Assembly (NCBI GenBank): GCA_963825405.1
Contig: CAWGTB010000003.1
Span: 806,001 to 870,000, forward strand
Origin: JACPNO01 sp963825405
Lineage (GTDB): Bacteria; Acidobacteriota; Terriglobia; Bryobacterales; Bryobacteraceae
Direction of reading: 5' to 3'
Length of the DNA stretch: 64,000 nucleotides
Every line of letters starts with the position of its first letter. Within the stretch, counting starts at the first letter, position 1. Made by a program: the position numbers and the translations under genes. Shown here piece by piece: positions 54,211 to 61,726 of this stretch. The notes beneath the pieces were generated by a model. It did no database searches. It was given only the letters and a program-made list of their open reading frames with translations, and had not been told where the DNA came from.

Positions 54211-55560
54211 TTATCGCTTGCCGAACTGGCTGAGAAGATAGTCGACGATCTCGGAGCGGTCTTCCGGTTTCACCGGCGCGCCCCAGTTTTTCATTTTGTC
54301 GACCTCGCGTTCCCATTGCGGGCGCGTGAGTTTCTGGCCGCTGATCATCTCTTCCCCGTGGCAGCTCACGCAGGAGGCTTTTACTTTTTCCGGGAATGGC
54401 GCATATTGCGCGGCCGGCGGATTTTGCGGCAGGGCGGCATTAGCTCCCACTTCCACTCTCACCTGCGGCACTACGTTCCAGAGATATCCCGATGGATTCC
54501 ATTCCTGCGCCAGCGGCTGTGTTTCGCCCGCGCGATTGAAAGCCCGTGCCATCAGCACATACGATCCCGCCTGGCGCGGCGTCCACTGCGCCTCCCACAT
54601 CCGCCAGGCGTAGCGGGCCTGATCCGCACCTAATTTTGCCGGCTGCCAGGTGCGGCCGTTGTCGGTTGAAACATCCACTCGCGCAACCGGAGACTCGCCC
54701 GACCAGGCCACGCCGCGCACCGTCGCCTGCCCTTCCGCCATCGTTTGGCCTTCGACCGGGCTCGCGATCACGGTCTTGATTCCCAGCAGCGTCACCGGCG
54801 TCATCAGCGACGCATCCACCGCCGACCCCGGCGTCACCGTGCGTGTGGGATGGCGATACGCGGTCTTCATGAAGAAGCCGTCGAACTCTTTATCGCGCAC
54901 CTCGATATTGGTTAGCCATTTGACCCAGCTATCTCCCGCCCATCCGGGCACGATCACGCGCAGCGGAAAGCCGTGCGAGGCCGGCAGGGGCTGTCCGTTC
55001 ATCTCGAAGGCCAGCATGGTATCGGCGTGCATGGCTTTTTCGACGGGAATGCCGCGCTGAAAATCCGGCATAGTTCCAATCGGCACATCGGCGCCATTGA
55101 AAAGCACTTCCTTCGCAGATGCTTTGTGGCCGGCTTTCTTCAGAACGTCGGCTAGGCGCACGCCTGCCCAGCGCGCATTGCCTACTGCGCCATAGGTCCA
55201 TTGCAGCCCGGGAAGCGTGGGCTGATAAAAGCTGCGGCCGTTGCCGGCGCATTCGAGTACGCTCACCAGTTCGACGCGCGGCAGTTGCTTGAGATCGTCC
55301 ATCGAAAGCGATAGCGGCGTAGCGACTTCACCCTCCACTTTCAGGCGCCATGCCGCCAGGTCCACCGTTGGCTTGTAGACATGGGTGCGGATGAAGAATT
55401 GCTCATTGGGCGTGAGCCAGGTGCCGAATCCGCTGAGCGGCATTTCAAAATCTTCGGGGCGGGAGGCGCGGACGATCATATCGGCGGCGGGCAGTCGTAA
55501 GCCCTTTGCCAACGCGGCGGCGGATAACGTCTGAAAGAAATGGCGACGCGAAACGGGCAT
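54211..55560 (-). CDS. Sulfite oxidase-family molybdenum enzyme with fused C-terminal haem c
   Basis: A 449-residue Tat-exported protein (SRRHFFQTLSAAALAKGL). The molybdopterin domain has the Mo-binding Cys at about residue 104 in VSVLECAGNGRS, then ADVPIGTMPDFQRGIPVEKA. A Mo-co dimerisation domain follows (PVEGQTMAEGQATVRGVAWS, RVDVSTDNGRTWQPAKLG). The C-terminal 50 residues carry a haem c motif, CVSCH (about 397-401), with a possible Met ligand in GEEMISGQKL. This fusion of SorA- and SorB-like parts indicates a sulfite dehydrogenase passing electrons to a cytochrome chain in the periplasm. GGAG at 55566-55569 favours ATG 55560 over GTG 55566. A kinase gene lies immediately upstream and overlaps. 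Confidence 0.88.
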   Translation of the reverse strand: MPVSRRHFFQTLSAAALAKGLRLPAADMIVRASRPEDFEMPLSGFGTWLTPNEQFFIRTHVYKPTVDLAAWRLKVEGEVATPLSLSMDDLKQLPRVELVSVLECAGNGRSFYQPTLPGLQWTYGAVGNARWAGVRLADVLKKAGHKASAKEVLFNGADVPIGTMPDFQRGIPVEKAMHADTMLAFEMNGQPLPASHGFPLRVIVPGWAGDSWVKWLTNIEVRDKEFDGFFMKTAYRHPTRTVTPGSAVDASLMTPVTLLGIKTVIASPVEGQTMAEGQATVRGVAWSGESPVARVDVSTDNGRTWQPAKLGADQARYAWRMWEAQWTPRQAGSYVLMARAFNRAGETQPLAQEWNPSGYLWNVVPQVRVEVGANAALPQNPPAAQYAPFPEKVKASCVSCHGEEMISGQKLTRPQWEREVDKMKNWGAPVKPEDRSEIVDYLLSQFGKR

Positions 55561-55562
55561 GC

Positions 55563-57236
55563 TCACTCCAGAGAAATTTTCAAGTAGCTGGTATTGTTAT
55601 TCCGAATCACCACTGGCTCCGAATGGCGGCGGCCGTCTTTTTCCACCGTGACCGTGTGATTTCCCGGCGTCAAATTCAGCGTCGCGGGGGTGATTTGGGA
55701 TTCGCGCTTATCGTCGATCAAGATGGCTGCGCCGGGCGGAGTGGAAGTAAGCATCAGGATACCGCCATGTTTTCGCATGCGAATGGTGGGAAGCGTCAGC
55801 ATGGAGTCCGACACCTGGAATTCACGGCTCTCGGGCTGGAACGTATCGAGCGTGATGGCGACGGTGTGTTTGCCTGGCGGAAGGGGCAGCATGCAAGGCG
55901 TGGAGCAGGAGAGCTCCGGCTGGCCATCCGCCACCACGGTTGCCGCGGCGGGTTCGCTCGAAAACCAGACATCCTGTGCTGCGCCCAGAGCCGCCTTGCG
56001 CTCGGCACGCGGTGGCGCCGCGGCGGCCGGCTTGTCGGCGGCAGTAGTTTCCGGGACGGCCGTGCTGGCCGCGGGTGTTTCCGTAGGCTTAGTGTCCGCC
56101 GGAGCGAGCGCGCTCGGCTTTTTCGCGTCCGCTTGCGCCGGCAGTTCCGGGCTGGGCGCGTTGCTAGCCGCGGCGTCCGGAGGCGGTAGCTGCTGCGGCG
56201 GCCAGACGCCCAATTGCCATGCCAGCAGCGCTCCTAGGCCTACTGCGACCACCAGCGCTGCCGCGATAGGCCACGCGCGCGAGCGTTTCCGCGGCTCGCT
56301 GATCTCGGTATCCTGCGTGCTAAGCGGACTGAGCACTCGCGTCGGAGCCTGCTGAGTGGCGCCGACCGTGGGCAGGCTCAGGTCGGATCCGCGCGCCAGC
56401 GGTTTCCAGCCCTTGGTTCCGGCACTGGCCTTTTCCAGCGCCTCCACGAATTCCAGGCAGTTGACGAAACGGCTATCAGGCTTCTTGGCGAGAGCTTTTC
56501 GCAGCACGCCCGAAATACGCGGCCCAAGCGAAGAGTTCAAGTTCTGCGCCGGCTCCGGTTCGTCGGCCACAATTTTAAACACTACGGTCGTGACATGATC
56601 GCCGGCGAAGGGTTTGGCGCCGGTGAGAATTTCGTAGGCAATCACGGCGAGCGAAAACTGATCGGCCCGGCCATCCACGGTCAAACCCTGCACCTGTTCA
56701 GGCGACATGTAATTCGGTGTGCCAACTAGCGTGCCGGCCTGGGTGAATTGCTGGGAAGTCGTAACTTTGGCGATTCCGAAGTCAGCGATTTTCGCCGTTC
56801 CGTTGGAGGTCACCATGATGTTGGCGGGTTTGATATCGCGGTGCACGATGCCCTTTTGATGGGCGTAGTCGAGTGCGGTCGCGGTCTGCCTGAGCAAGCT
56901 CAGAAACAGGACCGGCGACACCGCCTCGCGCTCGCACAGAAGCTGCTCAAGGGTGGGCCCGTCCACGAACTCCATGGCGATGAACGCCATTTCGCCGGTA
57001 TCGTCCATGTCGTAGATGGTCACGATGCCGGTGTGGGAGAGAATGCCGGCCGAGCGTGCCTCGCGGAACAGGCGCTGCTGCAGGCGCGCGCGCTCTTCGG
57101 GGTCGGGAACTTCGCCCAGGCGAATGGTTTTGATCGCGACCGGGCGGCCAATGGTGGGGTCGATGGCCTGGTACACGATGCCCATGGCGCCGCGTCCCAG
57201 TTCCTTGACGATCTCGTACCGGCCGATCCGATCCAT
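55563..57236 (-). CDS. Ser/Thr protein kinase with PEGA domains
   Basis: A 557-residue membrane-anchored kinase. The cytoplasmic kinase domain (about residues 7-265) has Gly loop ELGRGAMGIVYQA, Lys in VAIKTIRLGE, HRDIKPANIMV, IADFGIAK and PNYMSPEQVQG. A linker leads to one transmembrane helix (WPIAAALVVAVGLGALLAW, about 322-342). An extracellular Pro/Ala-rich stalk follows, then two PEGA-like beta domains (LPPGKHTVAITLDTFQPESR, then TPPGAAILIDDKRES). The stop overlaps the possible GTG 55566 start of the sulfite oxidase gene, so the two genes are linked. The signal is unknown. Confidence 0.92.
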   Translation of the reverse strand: MDRIGRYEIVKELGRGAMGIVYQAIDPTIGRPVAIKTIRLGEVPDPEERARLQQRLFREARSAGILSHTGIVTIYDMDDTGEMAFIAMEFVDGPTLEQLLCEREAVSPVLFLSLLRQTATALDYAHQKGIVHRDIKPANIMVTSNGTAKIADFGIAKVTTSQQFTQAGTLVGTPNYMSPEQVQGLTVDGRADQFSLAVIAYEILTGAKPFAGDHVTTVVFKIVADEPEPAQNLNSSLGPRISGVLRKALAKKPDSRFVNCLEFVEALEKASAGTKGWKPLARGSDLSLPTVGATQQAPTRVLSPLSTQDTEISEPRKRSRAWPIAAALVVAVGLGALLAWQLGVWPPQQLPPPDAAASNAPSPELPAQADAKKPSALAPADTKPTETPAASTAVPETTAADKPAAAAPPRAERKAALGAAQDVWFSSEPAAATVVADGQPELSCSTPCMLPLPPGKHTVAITLDTFQPESREFQVSDSMLTLPTIRMRKHGGILMLTSTPPGAAILIDDKRESQITPATLNLTPGNHTVTVEKDGRRHSEPVVIRNNNTSYLKISLE

Positions 57237-57331
57237 GGCGGGCTCTCTTTGTTAATAGTCGCACGGCTGGACCTTGACACGCATGGTACAGTCGGGGCGG
57301 AAGCATCCCTGCTTTCCTAACGAGAATCCCC

Positions 57332-57640
57332 TTGAAATTCCTGGCAATTGCCGAAATCGCGGCTACATGTGTGTTCGCCGCCGCGCCCCAGCGCTCTCCT
57401 CAGTCACCATTCGAGATCGGGAGGCTTAACGCCGCAGTGCGCACGGGCGAACCTGCTCCCACGCGCTCCGACGCGCAAGAGGCGAGGCGGCTGGAGAAGC
57501 GCATGCAGGATGTGGTGCGGGCGTGGAACAGCTTTGCCACCGAGTATGTGGAGCGCGGCACGTTCAACCTGAGCAAAGCGCGGGAAGTCACCAAGGCCTG
57601 GCAGAAACTGCAAAGCGAGGCGACGTGGCCGAAACACTAG
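57332..57640 (+). CDS. Small exported protein, 102 aa, unknown function
   Basis: It starts at TTG 57332 with a short hydrophobic leader (FLAIAEIAATCVFAAAP), then a helical stretch, ARRLEKRMQDVVRAWNSFAT and EYVERGTFNLSKAREVTKAW. No domain is recognised. It points away from the PEGA kinase and converges with the zinc-ribbon gene, whose stop is 5 bases further. The existence of the gene rests on the signal-like start and coding length, so the assignment is moderate. Confidence 0.5.
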   Translation: MKFLAIAEIAATCVFAAAPQRSPQSPFEIGRLNAAVRTGEPAPTRSDAQEARRLEKRMQDVVRAWNSFATEYVERGTFNLSKAREVTKAWQKLQSEATWPKH

Positions 57641-57645
57641 GCTGG

Positions 57646-58365
57646 CTACTGCGGCGAGGTGATCTGGATGTCCTGCGTCAGAAACTGCCAATCCGGCAAT
57701 TCGTACACACGCAGCTTGGTATTCAGGGGAACGCTCAACTCCTTGGATTCATAAGCGCCGAGCGAACCGATCTTGAACGAGAAAGAGCCGATGGCATCGT
57801 CGCCGGATTTGGCCGAGCGTGTGGACAACATGACCTGCGCCGCCAGATCGGCAATCTCGGCTCCGGAGTGGTTCACCACCACGAAGCGCGCCTTGGCGTT
57901 CTTGTTGTTTTCCTCGGTGAGCCGCAGGCCGACGATCTCAATGTACTTTTGCAGCGGATGTATTTTGCCCTTGCTCGCGGCCGCGGGCTTTTCCATGGTG
58001 ATCGGCGTCGTGGGAGCGGCCTGGCCGGGTTCGCTGAAATATTTTATGACCCAGAAAACGCCGAATGCCACCACGATGAAACCGGCCGCGGAAAGCACGG
58101 CCATCATCCAGGACGGAAGCTTGCGAGCGGGAACCGCTTCCTGGGTGGTGAACGCGGGCACGATGGGCTCGCGAGGTGGAGGCATGGGAACAGCGGACTT
58201 ATAGGGCGCGACCGGCGGGGGCGGAGCGACATAGGCCGGCTGCTGCGGCGGCGGGGCCGCTACTGGCGCTGGCGGGGCTAACTTGGGATTCGCCGCGCAA
58301 TCCGGACATTCATTGTAAGAAGGGGGAACTTCACGGCCGCATTGCGGACAGATCCACGTAAACAT
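57646..58365 (-). CDS. Zinc-ribbon membrane protein with FxLYD-like C-terminal domain
   Basis: A 239-residue protein from ATG 58365. The N-terminal zinc ribbon (FTWICPQCGREVPPSYNECP, then DCAANPK) has CxxC pairs typical of double-zinc-ribbon proteins. A long Pro/Ala-rich linker follows, then a transmembrane helix (SWMMAVLSAAGFIVVAFGVF, about 112-132). The C-terminal domain (YIEIVGLRLTEENNKNAKAR, then GSLGAYESKELSVPLNTKLR and YELPDWQFLTQDIQIT) resembles the protein at 49699. The ribbon side should be cytoplasmic and the last domain outside. A family B repeat lies upstream. Confidence 0.75.
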   Translation of the reverse strand: MFTWICPQCGREVPPSYNECPDCAANPKLAPPAPVAAPPPQQPAYVAPPPPVAPYKSAVPMPPPREPIVPAFTTQEAVPARKLPSWMMAVLSAAGFIVVAFGVFWVIKYFSEPGQAAPTTPITMEKPAAASKGKIHPLQKYIEIVGLRLTEENNKNAKARFVVVNHSGAEIADLAAQVMLSTRSAKSGDDAIGSFSFKIGSLGAYESKELSVPLNTKLRVYELPDWQFLTQDIQITSPQ

Positions 58366-58390
58366 CTGGTTCCATTGTAACGAAGGCAAG

Positions 58391-58543
58391 ACATTTCTCG
58401 CAGAGACGCGGTAGTTCTTGGCGTTGGTGCGCGACAAACACATTTTCTCGCAGGACGCAGAGAACGCAGAGAAAACCTTAAGAAAAATCTATGGGAAAAG
58501 TTCTTGGAAGTTCTCTGTGTACTCTGCGTCTCTGCGAGAAATG
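58391..58543. repeat. Family B palindromic repeat, copy 5 (compound)
   Basis: Left arms at about 58393-58410 and 58445-58475 contain CTCGCAGAGACGC and CGCAGAGAACGCAGAG. The right arm is at about 58511-58543 (GTACTCTGCGTCTCTGCG and following). It lies between the zinc-ribbon and methyltransferase genes. Confidence 0.8.
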
Positions 58544-58548
58544 TTTTC

Positions 58549-60012
58549 TTAACTTAGTTTCCGCCCGATGATCGCGTAATCCAGGCCGCCGAACAGCGCG
58601 CTGCGGACGCTTTCCGGTAAATCAGCTAGCGTAGGAATCGATTCGACAGCCGGCGAGCGCCGGTGCACTTCGGTATGCCCCACCCCGAATTCCTGCATGT
58701 AAAACTCCAGCAGCGGGTAAGGGACGGGGCGTGTGTGCGTAGGATCGAGGTAAAAGTATGTCGCGAAAATCGCCAGGCATTCCGGGTTGGGAGTTTCGAT
58801 TGCCAGTACGCCGCCGCGGACTAGACGGGACGCCGCCAGGCGAATCAGTTCCGGAATGCGTTCCGGGGCGAGATGTTCGACGACTTGGGCGCAGAAAATG
58901 CCGTCCAGCGTGGCTTCGGGCAGGCTCTCGAGATGCGCAAACAAGTCTGCGGTCTCCGCCTGCAGGCCTTTGCCGCGGCAGGTTTCGACCGACTCCGTCG
59001 ATAGATCGATCCCGCGAGCGTCCACGCCGGCTTTCCGCATCAGTTCGAGGAATTCGCCGCGTCCGCAGCCGATATCGAGCACCTGCATGCGGCCTTTGAA
59101 ATAGGGTACGTAGAACTTCTGCTGCTCTTTGACGTGCTCCTCGGAGCCGCGGAAACGCTCGGCGAAGCGGGCATAATCGAGCGCCGGGATTGCTTGCGGG
59201 GCGGACTCAGCGGCGATGGCCGGCGCTCCTGAGCTTTGCAATCGCTGGCGGATCATGCGCAGCTCGGTGTGGATCAGGCGCTCGTACTCGGCGCGGATTT
59301 TTTCCATATCCGTCCACAACTTGCTTTGTATTTCGACGGTGGCGCGATCGAGCGCGCCCAGATAATCCGCGTGTTGGCCTTTGACGATGTCGCGAAAGTT
59401 CGATTCCATCAAAGTCGCGCGGTGCTGAAAAGCGCCTTGCAGTTCGGCCACGTTGCGTAGGAACTGTATCTCGTTGGTGGCTAGTTTGTGTTCCCACTCG
59501 ATGCGCCACTGCGACCAGTGCGAGCGCATTTCTTTAAGCTCCTGCGCTTCCTGCCGCAGCGGGGTGATGTCGGGGCGCAGAGCGTCGGCGCCGGCATGTA
59601 GCACGTCGAGCTTGGCGCCGGTCTGCGCGGCGAGCGAGGCGAGCGCGCGGTTCACGTCATTCAGCGCTTCGATGGTGTTGTTCACGCACGACATGGCTTC
59701 CCGGTTGAAGACTACCTGGTCGCGAATAAACCAGTCCAGGCCGCGGGCAATCATCCGCTTGCACGCTTGGATGAGCGAATTGACGAAGCCGCCGCGCCGG
59801 GGATTCACCGTGCCGATGGAAGCTACTTTGGTTTCCGCCGAATTCCTAGCTTCGACCAGTGGGGACAAATCGGCAATGGGGGCGACGATATGCGCGTCGG
59901 GATGAAAATTCGGAGTGGGCGCGGGATAGCGGGCGCGCACCCGCTCGCGCACTTCGCGGATGATCGCCGCCAGTTCTTCGGTCTGCAGGTTGGTCGAATT
60001 ACCGGCGGGCAT
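58549..60012 (-). CDS. Coiled-coil SAM-dependent methyltransferase
   Basis: A 487-residue protein. The N-terminal 280 residues are mainly helical with long coiled-coil stretches (EYERLIHTELRMIRQRLQSS and ELKEMRSHWSQWRIEWEHKL). The C-terminal domain is a class I methyltransferase: motif I VLDIGCGRGEFLELM, the acidic loop in ARGIDLSTESVETCRGKG, and DGIFCAQVVEHLAPERIPEL. The WbdD-like organisation of coiled coil plus methyltransferase is often linked to surface polysaccharide chain length control. No polysaccharide gene is adjacent here, so this is only an analogy. It overlaps queF by 14 bases. Confidence 0.85.
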   Translation of the reverse strand: MPAGNSTNLQTEELAAIIREVRERVRARYPAPTPNFHPDAHIVAPIADLSPLVEARNSAETKVASIGTVNPRRGGFVNSLIQACKRMIARGLDWFIRDQVVFNREAMSCVNNTIEALNDVNRALASLAAQTGAKLDVLHAGADALRPDITPLRQEAQELKEMRSHWSQWRIEWEHKLATNEIQFLRNVAELQGAFQHRATLMESNFRDIVKGQHADYLGALDRATVEIQSKLWTDMEKIRAEYERLIHTELRMIRQRLQSSGAPAIAAESAPQAIPALDYARFAERFRGSEEHVKEQQKFYVPYFKGRMQVLDIGCGRGEFLELMRKAGVDARGIDLSTESVETCRGKGLQAETADLFAHLESLPEATLDGIFCAQVVEHLAPERIPELIRLAASRLVRGGVLAIETPNPECLAIFATYFYLDPTHTRPVPYPLLEFYMQEFGVGHTEVHRRSPAVESIPTLADLPESVRSALFGGLDYAIIGRKLS

Positions 60013-60397
60013 GCTGCTTGCTCCAGGTGGCGGTGACTTTGGCGGTCAATCCTCCGCGCGGCGTGAATTCGCCGGTGACGGTGGCGCTCACCGGTTTGGC
60101 CGCGGCCACCACATCGCGCAGAAAACGGTTCACGACGTTCTCATAAAAAATGCCGAGGTTGCGGTAGGCGAGGACGTACATCTTGAAAGATTTCAGCTCC
60201 AGGCAGAGTTTGTTGGGCGTGTAACGAAGGGTGAGCTTGCCGAAATCGGGCAGGCCGGTTTTGGGACAGACGGAAGTAAACTCCGGCACCACGATTTCGA
60301 TTTCGTAGCCGGCGAATTGATTGGGCCAGGTTTCGATTTCGGGCAGCGGCGCTTGCAGGCCTGCGCTGGCGTGTTCGTCGGTGTACGCCCGCTTCAT
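59999..60397 (-). CDS. queF: NADPH-dependent 7-cyano-7-deazaguanine reductase QueF
   Basis: Reduces preQ0 to preQ1 in queuosine tRNA modification. 132 residues, the short (unimodular) form. The nucleophilic Cys is in EFTSVCPKTGLPDFGKL, with the conserved Asp nearby. The QueF motif is LELKSFKMYVLAYRNLGIFY, followed by ENVVNRFLRD. The C-terminal GEFTPRGGLTAKVTATW is typical. It overlaps the upstream LOR/SDH gene by four bases (60394-60397). The rest of the queuosine pathway is not in the window. Confidence 0.95.
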   Translation of the reverse strand: MKRAYTDEHASAGLQAPLPEIETWPNQFAGYEIEIVVPEFTSVCPKTGLPDFGKLTLRYTPNKLCLELKSFKMYVLAYRNLGIFYENVVNRFLRDVVAAAKPVSATVTGEFTPRGGLTAKVTATWSKQHARR

Positions 60398-61608
60398 GCT
60401 TTCACCAGAATACGCGCGAGGTGATCCAAAAAGAGGCCGACGTCAGCCACCACGCCTACGGCCTGCCCCGTGCCGCGATCGCTGACTTTCGTCGCAACTG
60501 CCGGGTTGATATCCACGCAGACAATCTTGACCCAGCTTGGCAGCATGTTGCCGGTGGCAATCGAGTGCAGCATCGATCCCAGACACAGCACCAACCCGGC
60601 GCCTTTGAGCTCGGCGGCGTAGGCGTCCTGGGCGGCGTTCATGTCGGTGATGGTGTCGGGCAGGGGACCATCGTCGCGCAAGCTGCCCGCCAGCACGAAC
60701 GGCACGTTATGGCGCACGCACTCGTAGAGGATGCCGGACGTGAGCCGCCCGCTGTCCACCGCCTGCTTCACATCGCCGCAATGATAAATGGCGTTAATGG
60801 CGCGCATGTGATTGCGGTGGCCGTGCTCTTCCAGGCGGCCATCGGCCAAGCGCACGCCGAGCGAGGTGCCGAAGAGCGCGGCTTCGATATCGTGTACGCC
60901 GAGCGCGTTGCCGCTGAGCAAAGAGTGCACGAATCCGTTGCGGATAAGCTGCGTGAGCCCTTCGGCGCCGCCGGTGTGCACGACTACTGGTCCAGCGACG
61001 ACGGCCACTTTCTGGCCTTGCGCGACCACTTGCTGGATGAGCGCGGCGGTCTGCCTGACTGCGGTCTCCACTTGCCGTTCGGATGAGATGCCATTGGCCA
61101 TGAAGGCGAACGAATAGCGGTCGCGCTCCTTGGCTTCCGGCACGACGCGAATGCCGCGCATGCCGACCACCACGCGATCGCCGGCCTGCACATCGCGCAA
61201 CCGGCGGCACTCGGCCTGATTGCCTGACACCACCACCAGCGCGTCCATGCGCTGGCGGTCGACGTCGATCCACTGCTGTCCGATGCGGACCTGGGTGCGA
61301 TGGTTGGTAGTCGAGTAGAAATCTTCAGGAGCGCAGCGATCGCGCTCGACTACACTCAACTGGGCGTCGCCGGAATCGACCGGGGTGCAGCCCAGACCCA
61401 GAAGCTGCTGTAGCAGGCGGTCCATCCCCTCCCGGGTGGGCGCTTCGACCTTCATGCGCACGTACGAAGGGTCGCTATTGGTGCGGCCGACGCGGAACTC
61501 TTCTACGTCGAAGGTGCCCTCGAATTCGACCACCTGATCCATGATCTGTTCCATGACGTGGGAATCGATCAGGTGCCCCTGCGCCTCAATGATTTCATGG
61601 ACTGGCAT
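60394..61608 (-). CDS. LOR/SDH-family protein (TIGR00300 type), ornithine cyclodeaminase-like
   Basis: A 404-residue protein from ATG 61608. Its pattern (MPVHEIIEAQGHLIDSHVME, FDVEEFRVGRTNSDPSYVRM, then GHRNHMRAINAIYHCG and KIVCVDINPAVATKVSDRG) matches the LOR/SDH family of TIGR00300, whose archaeal members and the C-terminal part of cyanobacterial ArgZ/AgrE act on ornithine. VVAGPVVVHTGGAEGLTQLI and SGNALGVHDIEAALFGTSLG are conserved. An upstream ATG at 61647 lies inside a family C repeat and would add repeat-encoded residues, so 61608 is preferred. It is coupled to queF. Activity here is inferred from the family only. Confidence 0.85.
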   Translation of the reverse strand: MPVHEIIEAQGHLIDSHVMEQIMDQVVEFEGTFDVEEFRVGRTNSDPSYVRMKVEAPTREGMDRLLQQLLGLGCTPVDSGDAQLSVVERDRCAPEDFYSTTNHRTQVRIGQQWIDVDRQRMDALVVVSGNQAECRRLRDVQAGDRVVVGMRGIRVVPEAKERDRYSFAFMANGISSERQVETAVRQTAALIQQVVAQGQKVAVVAGPVVVHTGGAEGLTQLIRNGFVHSLLSGNALGVHDIEAALFGTSLGVRLADGRLEEHGHRNHMRAINAIYHCGDVKQAVDSGRLTSGILYECVRHNVPFVLAGSLRDDGPLPDTITDMNAAQDAYAAELKGAGLVLCLGSMLHSIATGNMLPSWVKIVCVDINPAVATKVSDRGTGQAVGVVADVGLFLDHLARILVKA

Positions 61609-61625
61609 TAGCTCTTCATTGTAAA

Positions 61626-61710
61626 GGGAAAAGGGGACAGACGACATTTCATGAAGACTCTCTGCTTCTTCAACTGTTTCCTATTTCAAAATATCGTCTG
61701 TCCCCTTTCC
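61626..61710. repeat. Family C inverted repeat (GGGGACAGACGA arms)
   Basis: Arms GGGAAAAGGGGACAGACGA (61626-61644) and TCGTCTGTCCCCTTTCC (61694-61710) are inverted copies around a roughly 50-base spacer. It lies in the space between two genes that diverge. Such arms recall REP-type elements, but no transposase is near. Confidence 0.75.
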
Positions 61711-61726
61711 TGCACGAAGTGTAAAC

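Noticed and set aside
12538..58543. Family B repeats as a possible CRISPR array
   Set aside because: Copies are kilobases apart, inverted rather than direct, with no regular spacers and no cas genes.
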